A stretch of 64,000 nucleotides of DNA. Source: Echinococcus granulosus (taxonomy: Eukaryota; Platyhelminthes; Cestoda; Cyclophyllidea; Taeniidae). Shown piece by piece: positions 12,571 to 27,500 of the stretch; the first letter of the stretch is position 1, and every line of letters begins with the position of its first letter. A model generated the notes under the pieces. It was not told the DNA's origin. It saw only the letters and a program-made list of their open reading frames with translations, and made no database searches. The translations under genes and the position numbers were made by a program. Location of the stretch: NCBI RefSeq assembly GCF_000524195.1, contig NW_020170384.1:768371-832370 (forward strand), written 5' to 3'.

Positions 12571-15500
12571 TTAATCGGACGGAAAGTAACAGGACAAACA
12601 ATGAAACCCACCAATCTTAGGCGGAGAGCATGTCCTTCTACTCTGGCGTAGTTGCCGAAGGTTGAAGACCCCAAGATGCGGATAAAACGACACATTGAAT
12701 CTTTCGGTGGGAGCATCCTCGAGTACTCTACGGTCATCAATGGAATTTTTAATGACTGTTACCGTCTGAGTATCATCCAACCTCTGAAAGCTCAGCTCAG
12801 GCAGGCGTAACTGTTCTGGCACTTGAGCCACTAACTGAAGGCCACCCTTCACCTCGGAGGTAGCGTCGACGGTGTTGGGGGCGGAGGTGGTTGTTTTGAA
12901 GACGGATGGTGAATCACTGCAATGATCAATCCACGATCTGCTCTGCTGGGGAGAGGAATAATTGGCTCTCTGTAGATAATTTTTGATTGCTCGACTTCTG
13001 GGGCCTCGTCTTAACAGCAGACAGGCCAAAACGGAGAGCAGTGCTAATACCAGTATTCCACAGGTGAGGAGGACTTTCATCAGAGTGCTTTCCTCCTGAT
13101 TTCCCGAATCTATCGCCAAGACAACCACATTGGGCAATATAATCCAGACAACAAAAAATCCACTGATATTCAGTGTTAGACTGACAAAATATTCCGGTAG
13201 CTTCGTTGCAATTTAGTCACTTACGACCATTGTTTCACGTCCTACGGACAGACGTTAATGTGGAATAAAGAACAAGTCATTTTTAGTCTACGCTAATGCG
13301 TCCACATTACCACGACGTCCTTTTCACGCAAATTACCGAACTTAAAGTTTACACCCTTTTATTTGGCTTAAAAAATTTTTTTGTTATAACCGTTGGTCAC
13401 GATAAACTTGTTGTAAACATCGCATCAGTAGTTCAAACTTTGGAGTCTATTCGTATTATTTAATTTTTCAACGGACACCAAATGACCCAGAAATTCTATA
13501 AAACCTTCTGTTTGGCGTGTTGTATTAACCTGACCCAACTTGTAGTGACCTGCAAGATGCACGGAATTGTCTACATGCACTATAAGGCGCAGATATGGTT
13601 CACCTCACTGGTACTTTAGTGCGTTTTAAACTGTTTTCTTGGTATTTTGTGTCCTCATAAATATTAATTGAATTTAATGGGATTCAAACGTGTCGACCTA
13701 ATCCTTTCAATTCCTTTTTAAGGAAGTGGAAATTTTTCTTAATGTGTTCAGCATTTGGAGGAAATGCGATGGCAGAACATCGTATCATAAATAAGTAGCC
13801 TAAGCAATTTTATTCTAGTGATAAGCTCCTCACTAATGCAAAACCACTTGTCCCTATAGGCACATTAATTCGTGAATGATGTGGAGTGGATTACTTTCCG
13901 TAATGTCTAACCCTAGTGATGGGGCAATTCTCTTACAGCCAGATCTCCCAGCCTCTGCACGCCTTGTAATAATGGAAAACGGTGAGTTTCAAACGCTCTT
14001 AACTCATTCTTCACCGTTATTAGATTGTTTGCTGGCTGAATTTTGATGAGCGATAACTTTTGTATGCCGGCGTTAAGTGAATGAGCATATCACTGGTTAT
14101 CTCCAAACCATCCGCTCATTGGGTCACACTCCTGAGGCATCCACACGTTACCTACATAAGGCTATGCTTTGTACCTATTGTGGACGGCAGACAAAATTAC
14201 TCGCGATTAATTTTTCGCTGAAGGTAAAACTATTGTGGTTTAAAGTGTCAGGAACAATGCTTTAGCAAAAGTAGTCTAAAAAATGCCTATTTTCACAAGA
14301 AAACATAAGGTCTTTCACCAGAAAGTCTACCCGTGAGAGGAAATGTACTTTTTGGTACGAGGTAACGCCTCATCCTCTGTCCTTCCCTCCTATATATCAG
14401 TGCGATTAGCACAATCTATGGCACAGCTTTTAGCTCCTAGAGGTAAAGCATTTTACCTAGGTGGAATTGGCCAGTTCGTGCCCCATTGGGAAAAGATTAT
14501 GAGTAGTAATGATTAATTGGACGAATGGAATATTATGAGAGGTGTTTTAATGAAAAACCTCGCGAATTTCTTTGATCACCTTATAGTTTAAACCCTCAAA
14601 GGACACTAGAGCGTATTTAAAGCAAAGTAATCTGAATGCACTAGCCAGGCCTCTTGGATACTGAAGATTTAATATGTTATTTGAGTGGAGTTTGAGTCCG
14701 CTCCACCGAAGTGAATGATCCGAATCTGCGATTTTGCGGCCAAACAGAACACCGGACAACTTTTCACGAAGCGTCATTACACCGACTTACGATGATGAAT
14801 TTCACGGCAAATCATTTGAAGAGATATTCCAAAATTATAGAACCTAAATTTACTTTGAAAGAGAATTCAGCAAACTCGAAAAATGGGGACTGTGTACCTG
14901 AATTTGGTTCTTGACGAGTTTTGGTAGAAGAGCATTCAAGACTGTCAGTTGGAGCCCTTGTCCAGGCGTAGACGGTGTTGCTCACAACCGGCTGACGCCG
15001 TGAACACCTCACGAAAACCCTCACGGCAGTCAATATGTTGGAGGAGAGGCCAAGAACCTTGAATTCCCCTGATCGTATTAATTGTGGGGAGATTGTTTCT
15101 GGGAGAGTTCAAAATAAGATCACCGTTAACGCAAACGTAGTTTTAGTTTTCATCTACTGCATTCATCACTAAATAAAATAACCTGTAAAATTTCTTATCC
15201 AAAATGCTTTCGAATGTTGGCCTTTCAGTCTAAAGTGGCGCAATGCAGTTGTTGTACATTCATTACTTCCATTACTCTTTTCCTCTGAGATTGGTTTGCT
15301 CGTATAACTGCAGATTTTCTGTCCATCTTTGGCCAATACAAGGCTATTGTTTTCATACCGGGATCGTTCCTTTGTCCGAATTCGCGTTCTACTCGCGTCA
15401 TGAGTTTAAGCTAGGGGAGTAATTTACTGTTCTGAGCCATAGAATCTCATAGGCTGTGCTGCGAAATTAATAAAAAACTACGTTACATTCACGTAAAGCA

Positions 15501-18500
15501 TGCCAATATCTCCTTAAAAACAGAAAGAAAATATAAGGAAGTGGATGCTGTTTTTTGTAAACATCAACACGAAGAGAAAGGTACAGTCAGTGCATACAAA
15601 CAAAGGTCAAAGAAATTAGGAAAATAATTTTTCCGCTAGTGAGGCATTGCTAACATATGTCGACGTCACATCTCTTTGATCAACATTTTCCTGCGATCAG
15701 GTGACTTCGGAAGGGAAGTGTTATTTGCCAATCTACGCAGTTGACAAAGTCGTTAAGGTGGTGTCGATAGTGGTGGTGAGATGGTCTCAGGAGAATCGAA
15801 AGACTTGCTGAATCATTTTCGGACTTGTTAAGTCCAGAATATCTAACCGCCAAACTTTGCAATGACACTTCGTTCAGCTGTTCAACGTTTTCCTTGCAAA
15901 TCCTGAGTAAATGGTAGTTATTGCCTATATCTGGTCACATCAAGGTAGTAGTGCCAACGAGGGTATTAAAACTCTCTCAGCCACATCCCACGAAGTAGGA
16001 TGTAGACGAGTCAAGGGAATAAATTTTCTGTACTTTCAATTCAAATTTTTAATAAATGCATCACCTTAAGTAGATTGTAATGCATAAAGTACGATAGTTG
16101 CAGAAAGTTATAAATATGTCGGTGTTATCGCTGTCAGGCCTTTTCCGCATAACTGAGAAGTGTCATATATTTAATGTATCTAAACAGTCAAAAGTTATCT
16201 GGGTGAACATCATATGATTAAAAAAACACCATTTTTTATCTGGTGTAGAAATTGGGTGACATCGTCACGATTTTATCTTCCGGTTGCGCTTGTTGCAAAC
16301 GTAGCCACAAAAAAAAAAACCTTTTTAGACAATTCACCCACTTTTGTCGCTACTAAGCTAGTGTTATTTCAGATACACATTTAAGTACCTGTGCTAAAGC
16401 TGCTTTATGGGCAATGAGACTCCTTTGGGACTAAATGCCTTGCGTCACTTCACCATTGTGTTTGCACCAGCACAGAAAAACGATGTGGTGCTTCAGTGGG
16501 TTTCAGGGGTTACTGCAAGGGGGAATAAATGTGGCGGCATGGATTTCTCATACGCACTCCACAATCACCGATATTTACCCAGTGTTGGTTTTGTGCTGGA
16601 ACTAACTAGACCGAATAGCGGAAAAAAAATTTTGAAAACACATTATTGCTTTCAAAGCCGCATGACAAATAGTAAATCGCTTAATTAATGAAAAATATCA
16701 AGTACAGCTAAGAGGGAAATTATCCTTTTCAGTCACTTCTTGGCTGTTCTACGTGAATGGGTTCTCGTTCTAACCTGGACATAAGTATCCACCAAATACT
16801 ACAGCATACTCAGGTAAGGCTCGAGCAGTTCAAAGTTATCATCGAAATTTCAGTCAGCTCTTGGTAAAAGTTCACCACTTTGTTTGGCCCCACTGGATGC
16901 ATTCATGAGGGCTCAAGACAGGTCTCTAAAGCTCATGTAAATCCACGAAATTGTTCAAAACACCTTTTAGAGGTAGATATTGCTCGTAACTTTCGTCGTC
17001 TCGCCACTGAAGCCTCCGCTTTCCATCGCTAACTAGAGGAGAAATGCCTACATAGATGGGATGAAAGCGGGCAGAGACCCACAAAAAATCAGTTGTAAAT
17101 TTATAACAAAAATTACTAGTGAGTAAACACTCTGGCGGGTTAAATCTGTCGAAATTAATTAAATAAATATCGTAAAATCGTAGATAAGGGACGCTTTCCA
17201 GTTTTCATGTATACCACCCAGACCCTTACTGTCGCTGCTTGTCCGGTTTATTGAAATGTTTGAAGGCATGGCCTAGTTTAGTACAATAGCCTTTAGGGAA
17301 ACAAGGAAAGATAATTAGTACTTGTTAGCATTTATCCTCTTCGCATCTGGTGTCTATCACTCTGCCAGAAATGAATGACAATGCTACCTCTCCTTTGGCA
17401 CGAAATACTGACCTATCAAACCCATCCCTGAGCTTATTCTAAATGAGGGCTGAATTATTAACTACACCCTAGGATTATTTCTTAAAAGAAAATTAGTTAA
17501 GTATTTGCCAGCTAAATGTAGGTATCTTGTTAAAGTGGCGTGAACTATTAACATATTTTTTCGCCTAAAACGTGCCATAAATAGAGTTTGGGCATAGCCT
17601 CAAGAAATAAACTAACCACGTTTCCATTGCTTTTCCCTCAAAGAGGTGGAGAATTCTACCGAGAAAGAGCATTCGCGATGTTCTAAAATCACCTTTTTGG
17701 GAATGGTTGTGGGTGTCCAGGTAAACATCTCCATGAGGACTTTTAATCCACAGGGAAGAGAATCGGTAACATCGATTCCTGTCAAAAAAGTCATTAAATA
17801 AGCATATTACTGGTAAGTAAGACCCTGAATCACATAAATACCATTTTCCATACTTATCTTTTTGAGTTCTTGTGTAATTAAAATAACTGATCGTGACAAT
17901 CATGCATGGGATTTTGTGTCTCTATGCTTAAGAGCTATACCAAATTTCGTTTGGTTTATCAGAGTGCAAGCCTTCACGTACCATGTGCAAGACACAACCC
18001 CATACATTGCTCCATTTAAAGTTCTGCTGTAGGCAGACACACATTCCATCCAGAAGTTAGCATCTCGGCAAGTTTGCACACAAGATTATGTTGACCAATT
18101 TCGCTTTGTTATTTCAAAAGTCCTACACTTTCTTTAAGTGATTGGGGTCCCGTTGCCCCCTGCCCCCAAAAAAATGCTAAAAGTCATCCGCTGAACTTCT
18201 AGTCTAAATTGAAGTGAATGGCCGAACAGGAATATCTAAGAGGGAAACATTAATGGAGGAATGCTGTCTCAGGAATGGACGACCTGAAGATTATCGAAAA
18301 GTCATCAGTCTATGGTAAAGGTCCTTTCCAATAGAATTCCGAATAGAGTCCGTCCTCTTTTCGTTCTCAAACGGAAATAACTTCTACATTTGATGCACAT
18401 GTGAAGCTTTTTATGCCCTAAAATCCTTAGCCATCCTTCACAAGACACTTACTTTGGAAAATGATCCACATTATTTTTATTCCTGTTCCTGAGAAACAAC

Positions 18501-21500
18501 AGTAATTCAGATATCCCATTTTGAAACTTTCAAAGTTAAGTTACTCTGTGCTTAACTTGCATTGGATGCTCAAAGCCTTACCCTACTCCGCTTAAATAGA
18601 ATACTTGGGGTGGTCGAAATTTTCCTTAACAATATAATGACTAGAGCTTTACAAGTGCTTTAACGATACTAGATGGAGACCGAATGAATGCATTTCAATA
18701 AACAAAAAAGTTTAAAATTTAAGCGATGAGTCAAATAGCTCTCATTGGCATCCCATTTTGAATGCAATCCACCATCTGATAGCATTGACGATGGAGGTTT
18801 TCTAGTTGCCCACCCAAAGAGAACCGCCACTCGGAGGATAGTTTTGGTGTGACGAGATTCGTCAGAGCGATTTGGGAGCCCAAGTCGTTGGAGGCTGTAC
18901 ACGCGAAGATGCCAGACTCCTGCGTCGCCTTCGATATAGCCACCTCATGCCTCTCGGCTGTCCAACAGAGGGTTCTGCTCTCCACGGGGCACAACATCCA
19001 CTCCTCCCCCGTCTGTGCCATTTCGGAGGAGGTGGAGATATTTCGCTTCATGTGTTTTGGGGCCTGAGAATGAAAGGTTTTATTTTCACCCTAAATTTAC
19101 CCACTTTACTTAAAAATGGAACTACTCAAACATTTAGTTGTCTATTACTACAGATTCGTCGAATAATCCACGAATATAAATTAACAAGGCACCACTAGAG
19201 AGCCTTTTTCAGTCCTGACGCTAATTGTAGTCTGGCACGGCGAAAATTGAAAACCCAAAATCATTTTTTTTAGTATTGATGGTTTTCGGTCACGGATGGA
19301 GCTATATCCAAAAACCCCAAAATCAGAGATATACGATTCTAAGTAGGTGTCAGACATTTTGTTTAACAAGTAGTGTTTTATTTGCAATTTTGCTTGATGA
19401 TTTGATCAAACATTTAAACGTATGTTGAGGTGAGAGTTGGTGATTGAGGCCTCAAAAATGCGCTCTTAAAGTAATATCTGGGTCTAAACTGGTGTTCAGG
19501 CTGCCTCACTTGCTTGTGCTTCTGGAAAAGCAACATCAGTGCTTGAAGCAATGGGGATTTTTTCCAATCAGTGGATAAAATGGACATGAAGTACTAAACA
19601 TGGGCCACTTATATTAAGAGACAGGTCCAAGAGGATAGACATTAAGTACTAAGAGTTTACAGACTCAGTTGGCACTGGGCGAATATTAAAGCACTAATGC
19701 ATGTATAAGCTGTTTAAGAAACTGGTGCAGTGAAGTTGACCAAAGAACCACATTTTGTCCAAAACACCCCACGGTTTCTGTCATGTCATAAAATTATGCA
19801 AATATTTGTCAGACCTTTGTCCCACCCACTTCCAATGTAAAATTAACCAGAATCGAATCGCTCCCCTGTTCTTCTATGAATATTGCATACTCATAAAAAG
19901 AGCAGACAATCATCTATTACCCCTGCTTTCCATTAAGCATTATCATTAGTATTAGGAATACTAAGAGACTGCACTACCCTCACTTAAGTCCAAATAATTT
20001 CATTTATAATTTAATAATCCCCTACAGTTTGAATTTACCTTTAGGACGTATTTGACCCATTTTATCTCGGGCGGCGGAAAGCCTGCAGCTTTGCAACTCC
20101 GCAAAACCTCGGCGAAGGTAACTTCACGACTTGGAAATTTGTCAGGTTTCTGCGTAAAATGTGGCTGGACTAAATGTAAAAAATATACATATACTTCCTT
20201 AAATAATGTATATTGTAGAGCATTTAGTTGCTTGTCAACGTAAATAAACTTGAGTAAGAACAAAGGTTTGGGAAAAATGGAACTTTTCGAGTAATTCAGT
20301 TAAGAAGAATAAACGGTTTCTCTTTCGTCAAGTTGGAATAACTGACTTAGTCAGATAATTACTTTAGGGTCAATTGTTGATCCTTCAAGATCTGTAAGTA
20401 ATCCTCAGCCACCCCCAGATTTCTATCTCTATCATACACTGAAAGCCGTAAAAGGAACTTAAAAACATCCTGCTGCAAGTTCCACTTTTTTCACCTTACA
20501 ATAGATTTAGTTTTAAAATTACACGAAAAACATAAGCTTAAGAGAGAGATGAGTGAATGGTTTTATTGTTTGGCTCTTTGTAAACTTAATTAACTTCAGC
20601 GCCTAATCTGAGTTCACTTAATGGAACATTCATTTTGGTCAATAGCGAGACTGGCATTGCTGACACGTTGCATTTTGGTTCGAGGAAAAATGGACAGAAA
20701 ATATAATTCTTAGCCTAAGTGCCCTCTCTGCGCTCCAAAACTCCAGATGCGATGCTCAATCTAATTACAAAGTGCTCAGCTAATTAATAATAATTTAAAA
20801 AATGCACATCTTGAAGGCCTTCTCGAGGAGCGTCCGATGATGTATGAAGATATTTTCTCTTGCACTGCCTACCTTTGACAAAGACATTGAAAGGCTTTGA
20901 AAGAGATCCCCATCCGAGAGCATTCTTTGCCTGGCAAGTGTAGGCACCCGACATTTCCGGCCCAACACTCGCAATCAGTTTTTTGTAGCAAGTCACGCCC
21001 TATTTTTCAAAGAAAACATTAAACTTTATTCTCCCACTGTATTTTGCAGAAGACCCAAATATGACGGACACTGACACTACTGCCGATCATTTCTTAACTC
21101 ACACTTTGAAGAGTCCGTGCAAAAACAAGTGGATTATGCTTATTTGTAAAATCTGTGTTAGCTTGAACGATAAAGGCTGAAGCTACGAGTCACATCAAGA
21201 AGGTGACCGCATGGGTACTTCGGTATTGAACATTCTGCCAAAGTTTTGGCAGGAAAGCAATATCATTGGGTAACGTCAAAGTAAGGTTACCTTAGGTCCT
21301 GAAAACTTAACTCTTGCTGCTGCGCCTCCTATAAGACAAGCATCTATGATTAGCGCAACAAGTTGGTGATGCAGGATAAATCTCAGCACCCTAATGCATC
21401 GGTAAATAAACATTAACTAACACTTATTCTAGGTGTCATAAGCATTATTGCGAATTTGAGTAGACGAGTAAATCGTTGCACTACTTTTAATGGGTATTTA

Positions 21501-24500
21501 AATAACAAAGAATGCCCACACATAATGAACACTTTTACTTTACTTTAGTGGTTTAAAGTCACAATAAAGGCTAAACGAAAAGGTTTGGATGCTTTGTAAA
21601 TTGCATTCGGAGGCCTCGAAAAGTAAAAGCTGTTGCAAAAGTTGCACGCAATCTTGAGATGCTTGTCGTACTTCTAGGTGTTCGAATTATACATTATGAA
21701 ATTTCTAACAGTAGAACTAGCAGTGGCTATGGTATTATTACCTCTAGAATGTGATCTTCGATATAAATAATTTATAACAAATTAATGCTGTGCGTCTTAT
21801 GAGATGATAAGAACGGTGTACTAACACAAAAGTACTGAGTTGTGAGGAGATCACACACCTTGAAAAAACCGATTAACCAACTCACATGTGCATTATCAAA
21901 TAAGTCACTGGCTTTCCGTTTTATTCTTTTTATGGCAATTTGGTCTCGCCACAAAACATCAAATGCACAAAACGCATTTTTAATGGAAGATTAGGACGTA
22001 TTAACAAATTTCACTTTTATTACATTGTGAGTTTAGGTTTAATAACTAGACAAGGAAGTTGGAGCTTCATGGACTTAACCGCTATTTTTTGTTTAACGGA
22101 ATTCAGATTGACGAGGGGCTCGTTACTCATACGTGCTTACTGTTCGGATGAAGGGGTGATGGTTGCGGGTGTAACTGCTTGCGGGTCAGCCCGAGTGGAA
22201 CGGAGACATCTTTACAGCAATTGACAATAGCTGATGTAAAGTTGCCGATAAATGGCCAAGGTGGCGCCGGTGCCTCCATTAAAGCACTCTATTTGATAAT
22301 ATTGGCCAAGAACAATTCAGTGATAAGTTGAGGGATTTTCGACTGCATTATGCCTTTCAGAAAAGCACGTTAGTGAATAAATTATTTGTGCTGGAGTGGA
22401 GAGCCATTAATGAAGCTCTACTGGTCATGGTGAACGGACACAGCCTAGAGCTCATTTACATCTTGAGGCACTACCTTTCTGCAATGCTTGTGGAAGCCTT
22501 CATGAATAAAGCAAAATGAGGATTTTGTTTGCATTTATATTTTCTGTTTCTTCGTCTACATCACCAGTATACAAAACCTCGAAAACGAATAAAAGCTAGA
22601 TGACTTTGTAGGATGTGGAAATTCAAAGAGAGAAACTGTATTCTAGGGACGGGAAGAAGGGATGAAACATTATTCTAATGCAATTCCCCATTGACTAGTT
22701 CAGACGGAGTTCGAAAATGAACCTACAATAAGTAAATTTTGACAGAATTGCAAACGAGAATATGGGACAGCAACATTTTATTAATAGCAGAAATTTCAAC
22801 GCAGTTGTCAATTCCGGCTGTTTGTAAGCACTGCATTAGCGGAAGTTGGTAGGTTTGATGACTTTTACACTTTCCGCCTCTAAAAGGGTGAAAATGCTTG
22901 CCATGACTACGATTTTTTCACTCAGGATCATTGAAATCATCCCCACATCGAATAAGAGCTGACATAATCAAAGTTGTGTCATATAAACAAAACTCCAATC
23001 AAATACAATATCAGAATTGTCACGAAATTTAAAACTTCTATGCTTCCTAAAACTATGAAGTAGCAATTCGGTACTATTTTTAAAGTATTTATGAAGGGTT
23101 TATTTCGCATTTGCGCCGTCAAACGTATTGACATTGATCCAACTATGGATAGAGAAGAGGAAAGAAATCGCACTCCATACAATGCGTTTCATATCCAGAA
23201 ATGTGCATTGTCTAAAATATGGCTGATGATGTCAAAGTATGTGTACAACCACCGAATGTTACTTTTCAGTTAGGGCTTATGTAATTAATTGCTCTGGAAG
23301 ATTTCAAATTATTTGGTTTTATAGGGAAACTTCTTCGGATATTCGTGAGTTTTACGACCGAACCAACAACTGAATCACAACTGTAGTTTACAATGTTGGC
23401 ACAAACGGGGTTTATCAGAGATGAGGAGGTCTATCTTGAAGTTATGCTGAAGAGCCATCGTATCGCGGACGGAATTGTAAAGTAGGTAATACGGTACAGG
23501 ATATGTGAGGTTCATGAGTCAAATTTCGAGGCCGGGTAATTCGGGACGCATTCGAGAGCACCAGTTTTACCTCAAAGAATTAGCTTAAGTCTTGCTAAAG
23601 GATGGACACAAAGACGAAAATTTTATAACCACTTTGGGCTTCTAATGTGTAACTTACGCAACATTTAAAAAAGATTGCCTAGTATGTGAGCAAAATCCTT
23701 TGAGAATTCACACGGTTTGATGTTCATTCGTTCACCATTCGAATCGAACTATAAATATCCCATAAAAGTCATTATAAAGTCTTTGGAATTTTTTAGGATA
23801 AGGAATGTAAAATACTTGCGAAATCATTAGTATTCCATGAGCAATAAGACTGTATCAAAGGCTTATTTAATAAAGCATCCTGAATGCGGCTCATTCCCCA
23901 TTTGGACCAGTTCGATTAAGTAACTTCACCAAAATATTGAGTTAAATTTTTCACAAATTAGACTTGCCGATTTGTGATATAGAATCAGCAACCTAAGAAG
24001 TGATCTTACCTAAAATTTTTCCCAGTCGCCAAACTAAGAAGTTTACTGTTTCAACGACTTGGTCGGTCCTAGGGACCGTTTTTCCTTGCAACAATTTATT
24101 GGTAGCAAGTTGAATTCATCCATCAACACATTCATTCAACTACGTCCTTGTTGCTGCTTTATCTATCTGACTACTGACATTATACCCGGATCAATGACAA
24201 TATTTCGTTGATACTCATTAATTTACAGTTGGTAATTTTCCCCTAAACTCAGTAAAATCAGTTTTTTTGAGGTTGTTTTATTATGACCCCATTCACTATG
24301 TCAAAATTCTGTTTATTGCACCTATTTACAAGATTTAGCAGATTCTTTTAGGTCTTCCAAGCTCTCATTCCTTCTAAATCTTGATAATACGGTAGTGTCT
24401 AGAATAATAGGTATTATAACGTCTTCAAGGACAACACATTATTATTTACTCACGTTTAGGGGATGTGAGGTTCGTACAAGCTCTTGAGTGGAAAAGGGAT

Positions 24501-27500
24501 GGTTGGAAAGGGACTGCAAGCCTGTAGAGATCTTCTCAGCTCGTTCCAACCCCACCATACCGGAAGGTGGACTTCGATGCCACATGACCTGCGTGATCCC
24601 GGGAAAGCCCGACAGACAGCAAACAATGTGACCCGGCTGACCCGCAGTCAGGTAGATAGATTTGGCGAAGTGCCTTAACGTCACCGGCTTGTCTTCCATT
24701 TTTACCATTGCAAAGCAAATACACATTGTAATTCACAATGTAGCACACACTACCTAACATGCATCTAGTGGTTGACCAATGACAGCGACTACTGCAGTAT
24801 CTTGGTGCTTATTCACATTTACAACTAGGTGGTTTGGCTATAAGCTAAAGAAGTAGTAACATCGATTAACATTAAGGTTACTTTAGTTTGAAAGCAACAT
24901 CTTTGCGTACCTCACATTACCATAACCTAACTTGGAGGAGAAGGAGTGCGTCATGCACTACCTGTGCTAACAGAGAGACAGCGCCATTTCTTACCAATTA
25001 AATTTGCCACCTTATTTTCTGATTCCGAAAGGGTAAAATTTTCTTGAAAAACGCAAAAATGATGATCGATGAGGAATTACTAGGTCTGCATGAGTAAACA
25101 CGCCGGAATGGGTTAACCCCAGCCGAATATGCAATGCTATGTGAATGTAGGCCATAAAAATGGTGCACTCCGAAAGCAGTCTACGTCCAGTGTAAATTGG
25201 GTTCGGCAAAATGTGTCACTTTCCAGCTTATTTCACTTCATCAAGCACTCGATGGATTAAATTCAACAGAGGGTTGATCTATGCGATGATGGATCTGTAA
25301 CGATGCAAATTTTGATCCACTGGAAATTCGTGAAATAATATCGTAGATGGACATTTGAATCACCAAGAGGTGGTACGAGTGCAGACCATAATCACAAACA
25401 CTAATACCCGGATTTGAGACAATAAATACCCTGAATGCTAAAAATGCTTTATTTGAGGTCAGGGGCTAATTAACAGTTGCTTTATTCACATAATATAACA
25501 CGATGGATTGCAGTGGCATGACACAAATAGGGTACTTTGAAAAAATAAGGGCTAAATTGTGATAGTACTGAGCGAAGAACTGGAGCAGCTTAAATTACAT
25601 GAATACTACAATATCTCACGATTGTTTTTTGGTGTGTTGCTAAAAATAAAGCAACCATATGAGGGAAAATACAACTTCCTGATCTAGTGAGTTATGCCTT
25701 TACAAGTAGGAAGAAATTTCAGAGCCAGACCCAGGAAATAGAGGTCGTGCTAACAGGTATTCTTCCCAAAATATCAATTGCGTATGAGTGAATGAAAGCA
25801 TATTTCTTTGTAGGAGTGTGCACAACGTCCGTGCAAGACGAAGCTATTCATTAGTGGACGACTTCGCGCGCTTCTCTCCAAACCGAATTTCCGAGGTCGT
25901 GGAATTCGCTCTTCCAGACATCTATTATCAGGTGAAAATTAGATGGATCCAAACGCTATTTTAACCCTTGCCTTGGATGCTCATTTCTTCATCCAAATTA
26001 CATTGAAGCTTCTCCTCTTGTAGTAAGTTGATTAAGATAAATAAATAAGAACTAAAATAGTGGATGGTGAGCATGAGTCTACCTTTATGAGAGAGGTCAG
26101 TGCATAGGTCTCCAATGACAACTTTTTCAGAAGTTTAAAGCAAGGCGTTCTTCAAATGTGTCATTTTCTGATTTGCTTTATTCAGCAAGTAGACTGAATT
26201 AATTGACCGTTACTAGAAAGGGTGTAGGAATTCTATGTCTGTGGTGCCAATTGAGCTGAAGCACTTTTCCAGCAATTCTTCACAAATTAATTTTCCGATG
26301 TAAACTTGTCAATATTTGGTGATGAAAAGGTTGCTATCTTCAGTGTGATAAACAATTAAATTTGTCTAGTTTTAAAATGAACGATCTCATTGGTGTGGTA
26401 CACCGGTTGCAGCCAGTTATAAACTTACACGCCACTTGAACTGAATAGCTCCTGACCAATTTGGCCTTGGCTTGAAGGTCCACGAAGCACCGATATATTC
26501 CAGTGTGATCTCCGCTTATATCCAGAATTCGAAGACTCCCAGTTGAGTTGACTTGAAGACGTGGTGAAGGATGCAGTTTTAAGCCATCTTTGTACCTAAA
26601 GTAGACAAGACTGTGGTCAGAGCGAATCCCTTTTGGCCGAAATCTGTTCCACAGTTCTGTAAATCTCCATAAATTACAGTTCCTACACATTGTACCTGAA
26701 TTATTTTGAAGGACATTGTATCTTAATTTGTATTGTGATTGCACGAAATGTGAGTATCCCCAGTCGCCTGAAACCTTGCTATTTTAAAACTTGGAAATGA
26801 AAACGTATTTGCCTTCGGGCTAAACAAGGGCAAACATGTAAAAAAGTTTTAGTTATTTTCTACGAACCAAGCCACTCGACGTTCTTTCCTATCGCATTGC
26901 AACGTGAGTTCAGGCGCACCTTCTTCCACTGTTATGTTGACAAACTTTTCAGGAGCTGTAGGGGAAGACGCAATAAATAACAATTTTTTACTAAAAAACA
27001 CTTCAGCTCATGTCGAATACCCATATTCACCTCTAAAAATTAAGTAAATCAACCTCACAGTGAAAATATACCATTGAATCTATGATTAACTAAAAATTTC
27101 CTTCTTTTTGGATTTAGCAAACTCGCAAGAAAGGTGAGTTATGAAAACTAACACCTTTACTGATTACTCACTCAGTAGAAGCGTTGCGCTTATCAACAAT
27201 AAATAGTACCAATGAAATGGATGCGAGCCAGTGAAGGTGCCTCATTGATTCTGATTGAGGAGAGAAGCATCTCAAAGTCAGCATCACACGATAAACAGCA
27301 GTAAAGCTAGACACTTGCTGACTCTAAATGGAACTTCTTATGAACCTTCTTCAGCCCATCCTGGTCACATTTCGTTATTTCCCTGCCGCTGTGGAAGGTG
27401 TTTTTTGCTTTGGCAAGAATCTGTTTACTTTTACTCGAGTCGCGCTTCGACACGTCTTTATGCATTACTACACCTAGTTATGCAGCCGGCCAATGTTATT